Shown: in pieces, positions 17,801 through 25,364 of the stretch | Numbering within the stretch: the first letter of the stretch is position 1 | Layout of the letters: every line of letters begins with the position of its first letter | Source of the DNA: Candidatus Omnitrophota bacterium | Lineage (GTDB): Bacteria > Omnitrophota > Gorgyraeia > Zapsychrales > Zapsychraceae | Length of the DNA stretch: 38,080 bases | Reading direction: 5' to 3' | Assembly (NCBI GenBank): GCA_021108075.1 | Contig: JAIORP010000187.1 | Coordinates: forward strand, 1 to 38,080 | The notes under the pieces: model-generated | What the model saw: only the letters and a program-made list of their open reading frames with translations | Databases searched by the model: none | Told to the model about the DNA's origin: nothing | Made by a program: the position numbers and the translations under genes

Positions 17801-18296
17801 TTTTATAGACGCGCTGCCAGAAGGCTTCTCCCAGATGGGCTTCCGGATACATCATTGAGGCGGTAAATTGTTTCAGGACATAATCCTGAGCGAGCAGGTC
17901 ACGCCCCATTACAGTTTGACCAAAACCGTTGGGAATGATGCGATCATTTTCGTACGGGGATAAATTGACCCACAACTCATTTTCCGGAATAGTTATCGTT
18001 GCCAAAAAATACTTCACAAGTTTAAGACCTTCTTCACGTAACGGATCTCCGGCATACACCATATCCCCCATATCCAGAATAAAGTCAAACTCAAGCGGAT
18101 TGTCCGGTCTGACGGTCAGGCCTTTTAACACCATCGGACGGAAACCCGGCGAGGCCTCGATCAAGGCATTTGGAAATGGCAATTGTAACCGCTCATGCTC
18201 CCCGGCAAAAACGCTGGCCGCGGGCATCAGGATCACTTGAAAAACATAAATAAAGGATAGTAAGACGGGTATGCTTCTTTGAGTATTTTTAAACAT
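14859..18296 (-). CDS. Large secreted protein with degenerate alpha-glucan phosphorylase (GT35-like) domain
   Basis: A 1145-residue exported protein with a signal peptide (1-31, ending VFAG). Residues about 105-350 are an N-terminal region I associate with large Omnitrophota secreted proteins (GRDLLAQDY at 131-139, NTFNKIWIVPDEAVVYE at 179-195, LKVMLEEDY at 207-215). From about 465 to 1060 the sequence follows GT-B glycogen/alpha-glucan phosphorylase: GKGGLGFLTGE (482-492), FTTHTPEKA (659-667), LRRLVQYKEQ (801-810) and NIWLETPRHTREASGTSGG (892-910). The lysine that holds pyridoxal phosphate (in EASGTSGMK of active enzymes) is Arg911, and the YKR motif reads YKEQ. It is therefore probably inactive as a phosphorylase, and may bind glucan outside the cytoplasm. 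The start has AAAGGAGTG seven bases upstream. Confidence 0.7.
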   Translation of the reverse strand: MFKNTQRSIPVLLSFIYVFQVILMPAASVFAGEHERLQLPFPNALIEASPGFRPMVLKGLTVRPDNPLEFDFILDMGDMVYAGDPLREEGLKLVKYFLATITIPENELWVNLSPYENDRIIPNGFGQTVMGRDLLAQDYVLKQFTASMMYPEAHLGEAFWQRVYKKAMEKYGTTEIPMNTFNKIWIVPDEAVVYENETTAYVVKTHLKVMLEEDYFALQKNLGKDKFGLNKIKNKVAEVVSGVTSEVVRDVLIPEIEKEVNKGKNFALLRQIYHSVILATWYKDNLRDTILNQVYRNKEKTRGVDVDDLSYKEAIYQKYVKSFREGVYNFIKEEYDPMEQGVVARKYFSGGNDLRQTSAVRQDVQTLDRDLAMLVNEEQNNGLAMTVRLLEFTQPNSDKVTEMEAAQQSLQTEAAMFDQNLLQEKFPNRFVTRPNIDIVDPKLSGYVESLRTAREKGYKVLTDVSLEAIIYKLKGYAQLAQGKGGLGFLTGETWNNLSVLKDFNHWLSSGVMPLYSAFTEGDQWIDIDWMKEKGIDPFLIRDASGKSEILTIDVDFNGATYKVGVFWVDLGGTPVFALANPQIFSHIYPEDYSLRMQQYGFTGRAVVELYKQLGIESTAVRMSEPQLFFVGQSMINDRTYFENTTDNEKSVFAETEYVFTTHTPEKAALPIWSDIAYLRSQVGSDLVPDNIIKNGIISAADALGQIANTINGVSPEHGKITQLVVLPQHAWKTTGIQNGSDPYLWYSDALAQLITREGVENVQGRDLFLINEAQKEALNVMLKEKGLNGFDNLDRPLFGALRRLVQYKEQGIYIPIMEWITGERDQTYDTPWGKRLGLGANILLGGVGRDQSGMDWERQLKQMQNDPRFKGKFIFINETGTEVMQKAVSGSNIWLETPRHTREASGTSGGRAGLNGVLVIGTATGEILSFIRNGENGWSVNPFEGWDLGTLAWGFELGSDDIVRRFNSQGVPMIMASMQEASELYYSYRAGTSTEFAQRQESILISAHQSVDIKEMVKHYGIFFDETLRGTGAAGYEVERDKFEKGEGKYGGIDLNPALFQLKIRRDGKGVPLPKQKQPVQSIDIDGFIPVIINVVPLPNLPQSIGILGEAIIEQPVADDRVQTAPVIVPQISSQRLRLEINGVL

Positions 18297-18453
18297 AAAA
18301 AGGCACTCCTTTTGAATATAAGATGGATATCAAACCGTATTCAAGAACGAAACAACCCTTTTGCATGGGATCGGGCGTGGAGAGAAACTCTCAATAAAGG
18401 ATAACATATCCATATAAAGAAGCAAAAAATACTGGTAGACATATTACAATTTA

Positions 18454-19197
18454 TTACGAATCAACAAAGTCCAGCATGTGTTTGGCCCCAATTTTGTGAC
18501 AATTGATGATGTGATCCGCCCCCGCTTTGGTAAGTTTGGCTTCATTATTAGTATAATCCACCTTACTGATGATTTCAATTTTGGGATTTAAAATCTTGGC
18601 GGTCAAAACAATAAAAACATTCGCCGCATCGTCAAGGGTCGCAAACAATATATTGGCCTTAGTGATATTTGCTTTTTCCAGAATACTTTCACTGCGCGCG
18701 TCGCCCTCAATGACAATGAAATCCCGGTCGACAAGATGTTTTATTCTCTGGGAATTGCTCTCAATAACGGCAAATTTCTTCCTCGAGGCCGTAAGTTCAT
18801 CGACAATAGTTTTGCCCACCTTACCCCAACCACACACAATCACATGATTTTCTAACAGGCTTCTTTCTTCAGGCAATTTCAGCACCTCCGTTATTTCTTT
18901 TTTGACAATAAACTCAAAAAACGTCGGGATGACGACAAAAACAGCCCCGACCCCCATAATGATCATAACTGACGCCAGAATTTTTCCTTCAGGCGTGACC
19001 GGGGTGATATCACCATACCCGACAGTCGAAACCGTGACGAGCGTGAAATAAAAAGCATCCAGATAAGAAGCCGCGCCCTCAATATAATAAAATCCCACGG
19101 TTCCGGTAATAAAAATCGAAATAAGAACGGCAATACCAATTTTTAAACGGACCAGGCTTTCATGGGTCTCTTTATTCATGTTCTTTGTTGACTGCAT
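18454..19197 (-). CDS. Two-TM potassium channel with RCK/TrkA-N domain
   Basis: A 247-residue ion channel subunit. Two transmembrane helices (about 18-36 and 73-95) surround a pore loop with the potassium selectivity filter TVSTVGYGD at 55-63. An RCK (TrkA-N) Rossmann domain follows, beginning VIVCGWGKVGKT (119-130), with the ligand-binding IEGDARSESILEKA segment further on. The order is that of MthK/Kch-type channels, which form tetramers gated by a cytosolic ring. The RCK_C subdomain is absent, as in shorter family members. Start sites at codon 1 and at Met7 are both possible; neither has a clear Shine-Dalgarno. The EipA-like lipoprotein gene lies 38 bases upstream, so they may share a transcript. 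Confidence 0.88.
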   Translation of the reverse strand: MQSTKNMNKETHESLVRLKIGIAVLISIFITGTVGFYYIEGAASYLDAFYFTLVTVSTVGYGDITPVTPEGKILASVMIIMGVGAVFVVIPTFFEFIVKKEITEVLKLPEERSLLENHVIVCGWGKVGKTIVDELTASRKKFAVIESNSQRIKHLVDRDFIVIEGDARSESILEKANITKANILFATLDDAANVFIVLTAKILNPKIEIISKVDYTNNEAKLTKAGADHIINCHKIGAKHMLDFVDS

Positions 19198-19235
19198 GTT
19201 TATATAACAATCATCTGCTCGCAGCGGCTGTTCAA

Positions 19236-19724
19236 TCAGCGCTCCGGTTTCAATTTTACCTTAATACCGGCCCGGCCCAAAGTGAGGGCAAAGCCCTTCT
19301 CCTCCTTTGTACCCAAATGCATGGTCACACCGCGGCGGTTCATTAAAAACAGACCGGATTTGCCGACTCGACCAACGGCCAGGGAAGCCTGTGCTTGAAA
19401 ATACATGCCCTCAAAATCCTCAAGCTTCTCTAAATGGTAAACATTACCGGTTGCCTGATAACTCACCTTGCTAATGCTTCCCCACTGCAATCCCTTAAGA
19501 GTAAACGGATAATCTTGTCCTTCATAACGCAATGTTCCTTCACCTGTTTCACCGCCGATCACTAAAGCCATTTCCTTGATCGTAAGATTAAGCGTCGCGG
19601 AAGGCCCCTTATTCAGCGCCGCCTCTTCAACCATATACTTTTTTGAAGCGCAACCGGACAGACAAAGGCAAAAAAGAAAAACAATCGTCCTGTTAAGACT
19701 GATCCTTCTCAATGCGTTTACCAT
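19236..19724 (-). CDS. EipA/DUF1134-like lipoprotein
   Basis: A 162-residue lipoprotein with lipobox LSGC and Cys25 lipidated. The mature domain (about 40-160) has the pattern that I recall for DUF1134/EipA: GEGTLRYEGQDYPFTLKGL, a GNVYHLEKLEDFEGMYFQAQASLAVG core, then NRRGVTMHLGTKEEKGFALTLGRAGIKVKL. EipA in alphaproteobacteria is a periplasmic beta-barrel-like protein needed for envelope integrity; here the protein is lipid-anchored instead. It precedes the potassium channel gene on the same strand. The family assignment is from motif recall, and the level of identity cannot be checked here. Confidence 0.6.
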   Translation of the reverse strand: MVNALRRISLNRTIVFLFCLCLSGCASKKYMVEEAALNKGPSATLNLTIKEMALVIGGETGEGTLRYEGQDYPFTLKGLQWGSISKVSYQATGNVYHLEKLEDFEGMYFQAQASLAVGRVGKSGLFLMNRRGVTMHLGTKEEKGFALTLGRAGIKVKLKPER

Positions 19725-19759
19725 TCATGCTCCTTTTATGAGATACCCCTCAAGGGATG

Positions 19760-20524
19760 CTATAAAAAAATTTGTTCAATTTCATTGGAAATTTTAAACA
19801 TGCGATCGGGTATGGGCTCTTTCATGGTATGAAAATTCTCAAGCATGCCGTCAATAATACTCTTAATTTGATCGAGATCTTCTCTGGCTAAATGACGGCC
19901 GTATTCCCGCACTAACATATTAGCCGAACTTTTCAGGGTCTTAAAAGCATTCTCCGGTTTAACAGCCTCATTCAATTTATCCCAGGTGAGTTCATCGTTG
20001 GCAAACGCTTCGAGGGTCGCGATCGTCCTGGCCCAGGCCTTTTTGGAATCAAGGTCTTCGCGGTAAGGATTAAAATCAATCTCTTCGTCCTGGACAAGTA
20101 AACGTCCTTTGCCGTAAAAGATCATCCAATCCGGCCGGTAATCCGGCGGTTTCGCCGCTTTGCCCCATTTAACCGCCCGCTTCAGGTCCTTTTGATACTC
20201 CTGGGGATGATAAATCCCCCACTTAAAGATGGGGACCATATTCTCCTTATATTCTATCCAGGCGCGATGCGAAGATGCATCCGCAACCCGGGCGATATCG
20301 TAAAGGGCGAGCATTTGCGCTTTGACAGCATTTTCAAGGGCTGTCTGAGGGTCGGACGGGTACGCCGTATAAGCCCTCTCATAATACAAGAGGAATCCCC
20401 CCTCGATACGGTCTGCTTCTTTATTTGCATTTTGAGTTTCTGATGCTCCGGGATAAAAAATGAGCAATACGAAGAAAAAAATCGACAGGTAAAAAATCTC
20501 TTTCCATATCTGTTTATTGGACAT
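19760..20524 (-). CDS. Uncharacterised membrane-anchored or secreted protein
   Basis: A 254-residue protein I do not recognise. A hydrophobic helix (about 7-24, YLSIFFFVLLIFYPG) acts as signal peptide or anchor. The rest is soluble and probably helical, with many Trp/Tyr residues (for example RAWIEYKENMVPIFKWGIYHPQEY) and a conserved-looking KPPDYRPDWMIFYGKGRL block. There is no lipobox. I start it at the ATG at 20522-20524 because AAGGAAG stands seven bases before it; an in-frame ATG five codons earlier lacks this. It lies 35 bases upstream of the EipA-like lipoprotein gene, consistent with an envelope operon of three genes ending in the channel. Confidence 0.6.
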   Translation of the reverse strand: MSNKQIWKEIFYLSIFFFVLLIFYPGASETQNANKEADRIEGGFLLYYERAYTAYPSDPQTALENAVKAQMLALYDIARVADASSHRAWIEYKENMVPIFKWGIYHPQEYQKDLKRAVKWGKAAKPPDYRPDWMIFYGKGRLLVQDEEIDFNPYREDLDSKKAWARTIATLEAFANDELTWDKLNEAVKPENAFKTLKSSANMLVREYGRHLAREDLDQIKSIIDGMLENFHTMKEPIPDRMFKISNEIEQIFL

Positions 20525-20674
20525 ATAACTTCCTTGCACTAGACAACATCATCGATAGTGCTTTTATTATAGCGTCAGATAATAACGATAATAATACTTT
20601 TTGATATATTTTTGTAGTTGCAAGCGCCCGGGCGCGAGAAATAGAAATAAAATTAAAAAGAAAAACCAGACACC

Positions 20675-21172
20675 TTAATGACGATAAAAAAATCTTTGCC
20701 AGTAGGACTCCAGAGCTGCCTGGGCTACTGACCAAACCGCGTCATCGGGGTGGTTCTCCATCAGGAATTCCAGAAAAAACGCGACTGTTTCCGCCTGTTG
20801 TTGATTTAAAGTCGAAACTTTATCAAACGCGTTTAAACGCTCCTGACCTGTGGGGATTAAAGACCGAATGGTCGGGATCAAAATATCAGGGTCTACTCGG
20901 TCATATTCTTTCAGAATCCACAACATATACGCCGGAAGATAATACCGAAACCCAATCGGATCTAAATATGGCAGCACCTGAAATCGTTTCAAATCATCAA
21001 TTGAGACATCCTGCCAGTTCAAATCATCATCAAGAATTCTGGCTTTTTCCCTTTCGGCCTCTGTGTCCTGGCGTTGGAGAACATCTGCCTCGCGTAAAGA
21101 TAATCCACCTTCCCGCCCAACATCTTTAAAGTGTTGAATAATAAATTCCATTATTTTTTCTTTTGTCACCAT
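20675..21172 (-). CDS. DUF6714 family protein
   Basis: A 165-residue soluble protein. It matches DUF6714 as I remember it: a central YLDPIGFRYYLPAYMLWIL stretch (about 89-107) and a C-terminal FDKVSTLNQQQAETVAFFLEFL segment followed by AALESYW. No signal peptide, membrane helix or catalytic motif is visible. The metallophosphoesterase gene ends about 94 bases upstream on the same strand. Members of this family are often encoded near immunity or polymorphic-toxin loci in other genomes, but nothing of that kind is seen here, so I give no function. Confidence 0.65.
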   Translation of the reverse strand: MVTKEKIMEFIIQHFKDVGREGGLSLREADVLQRQDTEAEREKARILDDDLNWQDVSIDDLKRFQVLPYLDPIGFRYYLPAYMLWILKEYDRVDPDILIPTIRSLIPTGQERLNAFDKVSTLNQQQAETVAFFLEFLMENHPDDAVWSVAQAALESYWQRFFYRH

Positions 21173-21265
21173 AACAGCCGATAATCCATCTGTATCCCGG
21201 GCATTGTATCTCCAACAAAAATGATCTTTTCAGGCATTCTTGTCCTGAAGAAAGACCCCTGCGGG

Positions 21266-22078
21266 TTAAAGTAAATTTAAAATGTAATCCTGTCGCGGGT
21301 CCTGACTCAGGTCCATCACACGGGTCGAAGAACTGATCGTAAACCAGGGCGACCACTTCACAAATGACGGCCGCGGTTTTAATGTGGCGGTTCCCGCGTC
21401 ATAACAACGTTCAATCCCCCATTGACCATGGTGGGCATGTCCTTGATGATTGTGGCCGAACAACAAGGCGTCGATGCTGATCCCGCCGGCCATGGCTTGC
21501 GTTAAAATCTTCTTTAACTTTCGTGAGTCTTTGAGCTGATGGAACGGACGCCATTTAAAAGGATGATGGTGCAAATAGATAATCCGTTTACGGCATTTGT
21601 TGACATCTTTCGCATGCAGCAGCTGTTCCAGCACCTGTAATTGATGCTTTCCAATTTCCCCCTCGGCAAAGATGTCGTCATACCAATTCAATTCAGCGGA
21701 CATGGAATCCAAACCGAGAAAGGCCACATCATCAATAATGTCTTTTTTAGGAAAATCAATTTCCCGGCCGAAAAAAGTCTGTTGAAATATCTCAACAAAT
21801 TTCTTGCTGCCTTTATTGCCCGTTCCATAATCATGGTTGCCCGGCACCACGAGAATATGCTTAAAACCTGCTTCATCTAATTGATCCAATCCGCGCTTCA
21901 CGGTCTGAAAACAATTTTCCTGTCTGGCATTATTAACCAGGTCCCCGGTGATGACGATCACATACTGCCCGGCTCTGTCACCTTTTTCGATAATGAGATT
22001 ATCGATTACGACGTCCATACGTTTATCGAAAGCACGGTACCCGATATGCCAGTCACTCATATGAATAATTTTTTTCAT
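21266..22078 (-). CDS. Calcineurin-like metallophosphoesterase
   Basis: A 270-residue cytoplasmic metallophosphoesterase. All five metal-binding blocks are present: SDWHIG (D9, H11), ITGDLVN, VPGNHDYG, LHHHPF and FGHNHQGHAH. The layout resembles CpdA-type phosphodiesterases, which act on cyclic nucleotides or other phosphodiesters, but the substrate cannot be read from sequence. There is no signal peptide. The start has AAAGGATG seven bases before the ATG. It is divergent from the DEAD-box helicase gene and upstream of the DUF6714 gene. Confidence 0.85.
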   Translation of the reverse strand: MKKIIHMSDWHIGYRAFDKRMDVVIDNLIIEKGDRAGQYVIVITGDLVNNARQENCFQTVKRGLDQLDEAGFKHILVVPGNHDYGTGNKGSKKFVEIFQQTFFGREIDFPKKDIIDDVAFLGLDSMSAELNWYDDIFAEGEIGKHQLQVLEQLLHAKDVNKCRKRIIYLHHHPFKWRPFHQLKDSRKLKKILTQAMAGGISIDALLFGHNHQGHAHHGQWGIERCYDAGTATLKPRPSFVKWSPWFTISSSTRVMDLSQDPRQDYILNLL

Positions 22079-22214
22079 AATGAAACATCCTTTGTCCAGA
22101 TTTTATCCTATATATTTTTTGACTATCATAGCATAAACTGATTTTGGAATGGAACACATTTCTTATCCACTCGTGGCGATGGTTTGGACCGGTCATCGAC
22201 TAAATAAAATAACA

Positions 22215-22243
22215 TTGCATAAAAACGTATTATAGTATATATT
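22215..22243 (+). promoter_or_regulatory. Candidate promoter of the DEAD-box helicase gene
   Basis: TTGCAT (22215-22220), a 17-base spacer and TATATT (22238-22243). It would give a 5' leader of about 130 AT-rich bases, like the long leaders of cold-shock helicase genes. A second TATAAT (22269-22274) lies downstream. The rest of the 22079-22383 gap shows nothing else. Confidence 0.4.
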
Positions 22244-22383
22244 TCTTATTTTTAGGACTAACTATCATATAATACTACTGACTTCTATCTGATAACCCGG
22301 ATCGCAGTCTAATACATTTCCACAGAATAAAAATTATTGATTCTTAAAATATATTTTCTAGCACACTGATTAAGGACGAACAC

Positions 22384-23997
22384 ATGAAAACGTTTACAGA
22401 ATTAGGTTTATCAAAAGCAACATTACAGACATTAAGCAAAAAAGGGTTTGAAGTGCCCACACCCATTCAAGAGCAAGTCATCCCGGCCCTTTTGAATGAC
22501 AAGCTCGATATTATCGGACAGGCTCAAACCGGAACGGGAAAAACAGCGGCCTTTGGGTTACCGCTGATTGAACGGTTAAACGAGAAGTCGAGCAGTGTCC
22601 AAACCCTGATCCTCACGCCCACGCGCGAGCTCGCCATCCAGGTCGCTGAAGAGATCCAATCTTTAAAAGGCAAAAAAAGATTTAATATTTTGCCGATCTA
22701 TGGCGGCCAGGCGATCAGTTTGCAGCTCCGCCAATTAAAAAAAGGAGTTGATATCGTTGTGGGTACACCCGGACGGATCATTGATCACCTGAAAAGGAAA
22801 ACGTTAAAACTTGACCGGATATCCTATCTTATTCTTGATGAAGCGGATGAGATGCTCAACATGGGTTTTCTGGAAGATGTAACGAGCATCATGGAACAAA
22901 CCAATGATGATAAACGCACACTATTATTCTCAGCCACCATGCCCCAGGAAATCCTGCGCATTGCTAAAAAATATATGGGCGAATACCAACTGTATAAGAC
23001 CACGCATGGACAAATCACGGTCCGCAACACCGACCAAATCTATTTTGAAGTTAAAGCCAATGATAAATTTGAAGCGCTCTGCCGCATCATTGATCTAGAA
23101 GAAGATTTTTATGGCCTGATCTTCTGCCGCACCAAAGTGGATGTAGATAATGTTGCCGCCCATTTAGCTGACCGAGGTTATGATTCTGACGCCCTGCACG
23201 GTGATATCTCGCAAAACTTGCGTGAAAAAATTTTGAAAAAATTTAAGAAAGGGCTTATCAATATTCTCGTTGCCACGGATGTGGCCGCGCGCGGGATTGA
23301 CATCCAGAACTTGACCCACGTGATCAACTACGCCCTCCCTCAAGACCCGGAATCCTATGTGCACCGCGTCGGGCGCACCGGACGGGCGGGAAAAGATGGC
23401 ATTGCCATCACGTTTATCACACCGTCGGAATACCGCAAGCTCCAGCACATCCAGCGCAAAACAAAGACGGAAATCCGCAAGGAAAAGCTGCCTAAGGTGA
23501 CCGATATCATTAAAGCCAAAAAAAACCGCATCAAAGCATTGGTCAATGAACTGGTCCAGATGGAACCCTTGAACAGCTATTACAATTTGGCGAAAGAATT
23601 GCTTGAGCAGAATAATCCGACAGAGATCGTGTCCGCGTTATTATGTCATTTCTATCAGGATGAACTGAACGAATCCACTTACACGGAGATCCAGGACGTA
23701 ACCGTTGACATGAAAGGCAAAACGCGCCTGTTCGTTTCCCAGGGAAAAATAGATGGCTTAACAAAAAATAAATTGATCAAATTCATCACCGATAACTGCC
23801 GCATTCCACAAAAAAAAATCCGCGATATTGAAATCCTTGATAAATTCTCCTTTGTTACCCTCCCTTTTCATGAAGCCGAAACGTTGCTGGAAGTCCTTAA
23901 GAAACGCCGGCGAGGGTCCGGACCTAAACTGACCAAAGCCAAAAGCCCCCGGAGTGAGAAACAAGGAAAAAGGAAGAAAAATCCCGGGAAGAAATAA
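22384..23997 (+). CDS. deaD: DEAD-box ATP-dependent RNA helicase
   Basis: A 537-residue RNA helicase. The motifs are complete: Q motif (FTELGLS ... PTPIQ, 4-29), AQTGTGKT (47-54), PTRELA (79-84), TPGR (128-131), DEAD (152-155), SAT (183-185), ATDVAARGID and HRVGRTGR (about 319-326). The C-terminus has a DbpA-type RNA-binding domain (about 440-515, TRLFVSQGKIDGLTKNKLIKFI) and a very basic tail. This build is that of DeaD/CsdA, which unwinds structured RNA in ribosome assembly, cold growth and mRNA decay. AAGGACG lies before the ATG. The gene is alone on the plus strand and converges on the DUF3592 gene. Confidence 0.92.
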   Translation: MKTFTELGLSKATLQTLSKKGFEVPTPIQEQVIPALLNDKLDIIGQAQTGTGKTAAFGLPLIERLNEKSSSVQTLILTPTRELAIQVAEEIQSLKGKKRFNILPIYGGQAISLQLRQLKKGVDIVVGTPGRIIDHLKRKTLKLDRISYLILDEADEMLNMGFLEDVTSIMEQTNDDKRTLLFSATMPQEILRIAKKYMGEYQLYKTTHGQITVRNTDQIYFEVKANDKFEALCRIIDLEEDFYGLIFCRTKVDVDNVAAHLADRGYDSDALHGDISQNLREKILKKFKKGLINILVATDVAARGIDIQNLTHVINYALPQDPESYVHRVGRTGRAGKDGIAITFITPSEYRKLQHIQRKTKTEIRKEKLPKVTDIIKAKKNRIKALVNELVQMEPLNSYYNLAKELLEQNNPTEIVSALLCHFYQDELNESTYTEIQDVTVDMKGKTRLFVSQGKIDGLTKNKLIKFITDNCRIPQKKIRDIEILDKFSFVTLPFHEAETLLEVLKKRRRGSGPKLTKAKSPRSEKQGKRKKNPGKK

Positions 23998-24008
23998 TTG
24001 CAGAAAAA

Positions 24009-24052
24009 AATAAGGACGATTGATCCTTTTTATAAACGGACAGTCTCCTTCT
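24009..24052. terminator. Hairpin between converging genes
   Basis: AAGGA pairs with TCCTT around CGATTGA (about 24012-24028), followed by a T run, and AAGGAC also pairs with a distal GTCTCCTT. It sits between two stop codons, so it may serve both strands. Its AGGACGATTG core resembles the palindromes at 35173 and 36675. Confidence 0.4.
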
Positions 24053-24055
24053 TTG

Positions 24056-24568
24056 TTACTCGTGCAGACAGCCTTTGCTGTACAGATAATAACTGACAAA
24101 ACAAACCACGCTCGTTAAGATTAATGCCAGTCCGAAGAAGATAAACAGATAGGTCGGATATTGCGATGGGTTCTGATATGTTAATATGGCCTCGCTTGGA
24201 TTTTGAGGATCATATAAAACAGTCACTTCTGTGCCGGCAGGATAATGTTGAATGATTTTCTCGACTGATTCCGGCAAATAATAATGGTCATAGATATTGG
24301 ACAATCGATTGGACGTCCATTGGTGTCCATCCACAGAATATTGAAATGTCACTTCTGGAATAAATCGGGCTTGAACGCCTTCTTCTGTCTGAATACTCGC
24401 GTCAAAAACTCGTGAATGTAAAACAGTCCCGCCGGTCTTTTCCCATCGGGTCATATTGCTTTCATAAACAAATCCCTGAAAGCCGATACATATAAACGGT
24501 AGCCCAATACTCAATAAAATCACACCGGCAGCCAATATTTCTTTAATTCTCCTATCAATCGCAATCAT
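24056..24568 (-). CDS. DUF3592 domain membrane protein
   Basis: A 170-residue protein with two transmembrane helices (about 11-32 and 139-161) around an extracytoplasmic domain. The loop has the DUF3592 pattern: a WEKTGGTVLHSRV strand, FIPEVTFQYSVDGHQWTSNRLS, and YPAGTEVTVLYDPQNPSEAIL near 109-129. The function of DUF3592 is unknown. Its start overlaps the stop of the upstream zinc-ribbon gene by four bases (ATGA), so the two are translationally coupled. Confidence 0.8.
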   Translation of the reverse strand: MIAIDRRIKEILAAGVILLSIGLPFICIGFQGFVYESNMTRWEKTGGTVLHSRVFDASIQTEEGVQARFIPEVTFQYSVDGHQWTSNRLSNIYDHYYLPESVEKIIQHYPAGTEVTVLYDPQNPSEAILTYQNPSQYPTYLFIFFGLALILTSVVCFVSYYLYSKGCLHE

Positions 24569-24903
24569 CGGGTCTGAATCTCCTCAATCGCTGAGAAATC
24601 CTGCTCAAAGATAAGCCGGTAATACTGCTCCAATGACCCCATCGCCCTTTGCACTTGCAGCCAAATGAGATAACTCAAAGCGAGAATGATCAGGGTCAAC
24701 AGGACTTTTTTACCTGTACTTAAGCCCGGTCTAATCCAAACCAAAGGCACGGCCAAAGGCCCGACACAAATAAACATCATCAGAATAAACGACGTTCTGG
24801 CATAGAAGGGGACTTTCGGTTTCTGCTCGAAGAACTCACCGCAATGCTTGCACTTCAAGGCTTCATCTTGGACTTCCTCAGCGCAGAATGGACATTTTTT
24901 CAT
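24565..24903 (-). CDS. Zinc-ribbon membrane protein
   Basis: A 112-residue protein. An N-terminal zinc ribbon has CPFC and CKHC with Cys4, Cys7, Cys18 and Cys21, spaced as in the common zinc-ribbon start of small bacterial membrane proteins. Two hydrophobic helices follow (about 36-53 and 65-82) and then a polar tail. Such proteins are often called zinc-ribbon domain-containing; the role is unknown. It is first in a two-gene unit with the DUF3592 protein. No Shine-Dalgarno is obvious before the ATG. A miniature repeat begins 18 bases upstream. Confidence 0.75.
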   Translation of the reverse strand: MKKCPFCAEEVQDEALKCKHCGEFFEQKPKVPFYARTSFILMMFICVGPLAVPLVWIRPGLSTGKKVLLTLIILALSYLIWLQVQRAMGSLEQYYRLIFEQDFSAIEEIQTR

Positions 24904-24920
24904 AGGCGTTTACGGTTGAT

Positions 24921-25027
24921 TAATACCAATTCCAATAAATAATTACCAAAGCTGATTCTGCTTTTCTTAGCGCTTTAGCGAGGACATCAGAATTGAAATA
25001 GAACAACTCATTAATGGATTTGGTATA
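24921..25027. repeat. Miniature repeat, copy E (most complete)
   Basis: About 107 bases with ends TAATACCAATTCC and GGATTTGGTATAA as terminal inverted repeats, and a central hairpin around TTAGCGCTTTAGCGAGG. It is the reference for copies A-D. Confidence 0.8.
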
Positions 25028-25135
25028 ACACGGATAAAGCGATACAGATCGACACGGATATCCATCATACGCATGTCTATCCCCAACGGCCGCTAGAAAA
25101 CAATAAAACATCCGTGATCATCCGTGCTTTTTTCG
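25028..25135. repeat. ATCCGTG-type interspersed repeat
   Basis: Several copies of ACGGAT and ATCCGTG in both orientations (for example CATCCGTG and ATCCGTGCTTTTTT near 25110-25132). A degenerate relative lies at 28461-28562 in the efflux operon. Repeats of this sort are, from memory, widespread in environmental genomes. Confidence 0.45.
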
Positions 25136-25143
25136 GTGAGAAT

Positions 25144-25266
25144 CCACAGTGAATCTTCTCGCAGCAGAGCTACGAGGCATCTAAAAGGAACGCTGTATTT
25201 GACAAAGGTTTCTCAAACTCTTCCTCAGGCGGTAGCCTCGGAGCAGAGCTCAGAGGAATTCACTCC
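25144..25266. repeat. Second miniature inverted-repeat element, long form
   Basis: The left end (25144-25177, containing AGTGAATCTTCTCGCAGC) and right end (25236-25266, containing CAGAGGAATTCACTCC) are imperfect inverted repeats of about 30 bases around 58 bases. The right end shares 36 identical bases with 31467-31502. No gene lies between 25028 and 25364. Confidence 0.6.
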
Positions 25267-25364
25267 ATTAAATATTTGTACAATTCAATTTTATTGACTG
25301 TTTAAATCAGTATAGCACAAAAGGAAAAAACGCTATTGAGGATTGTGAAAAATTTCACAAGCGG

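Noticed and set aside
24920..25111. Minus-strand ORF of 63 codons
   Set aside because: It lies entirely in two repeat elements.
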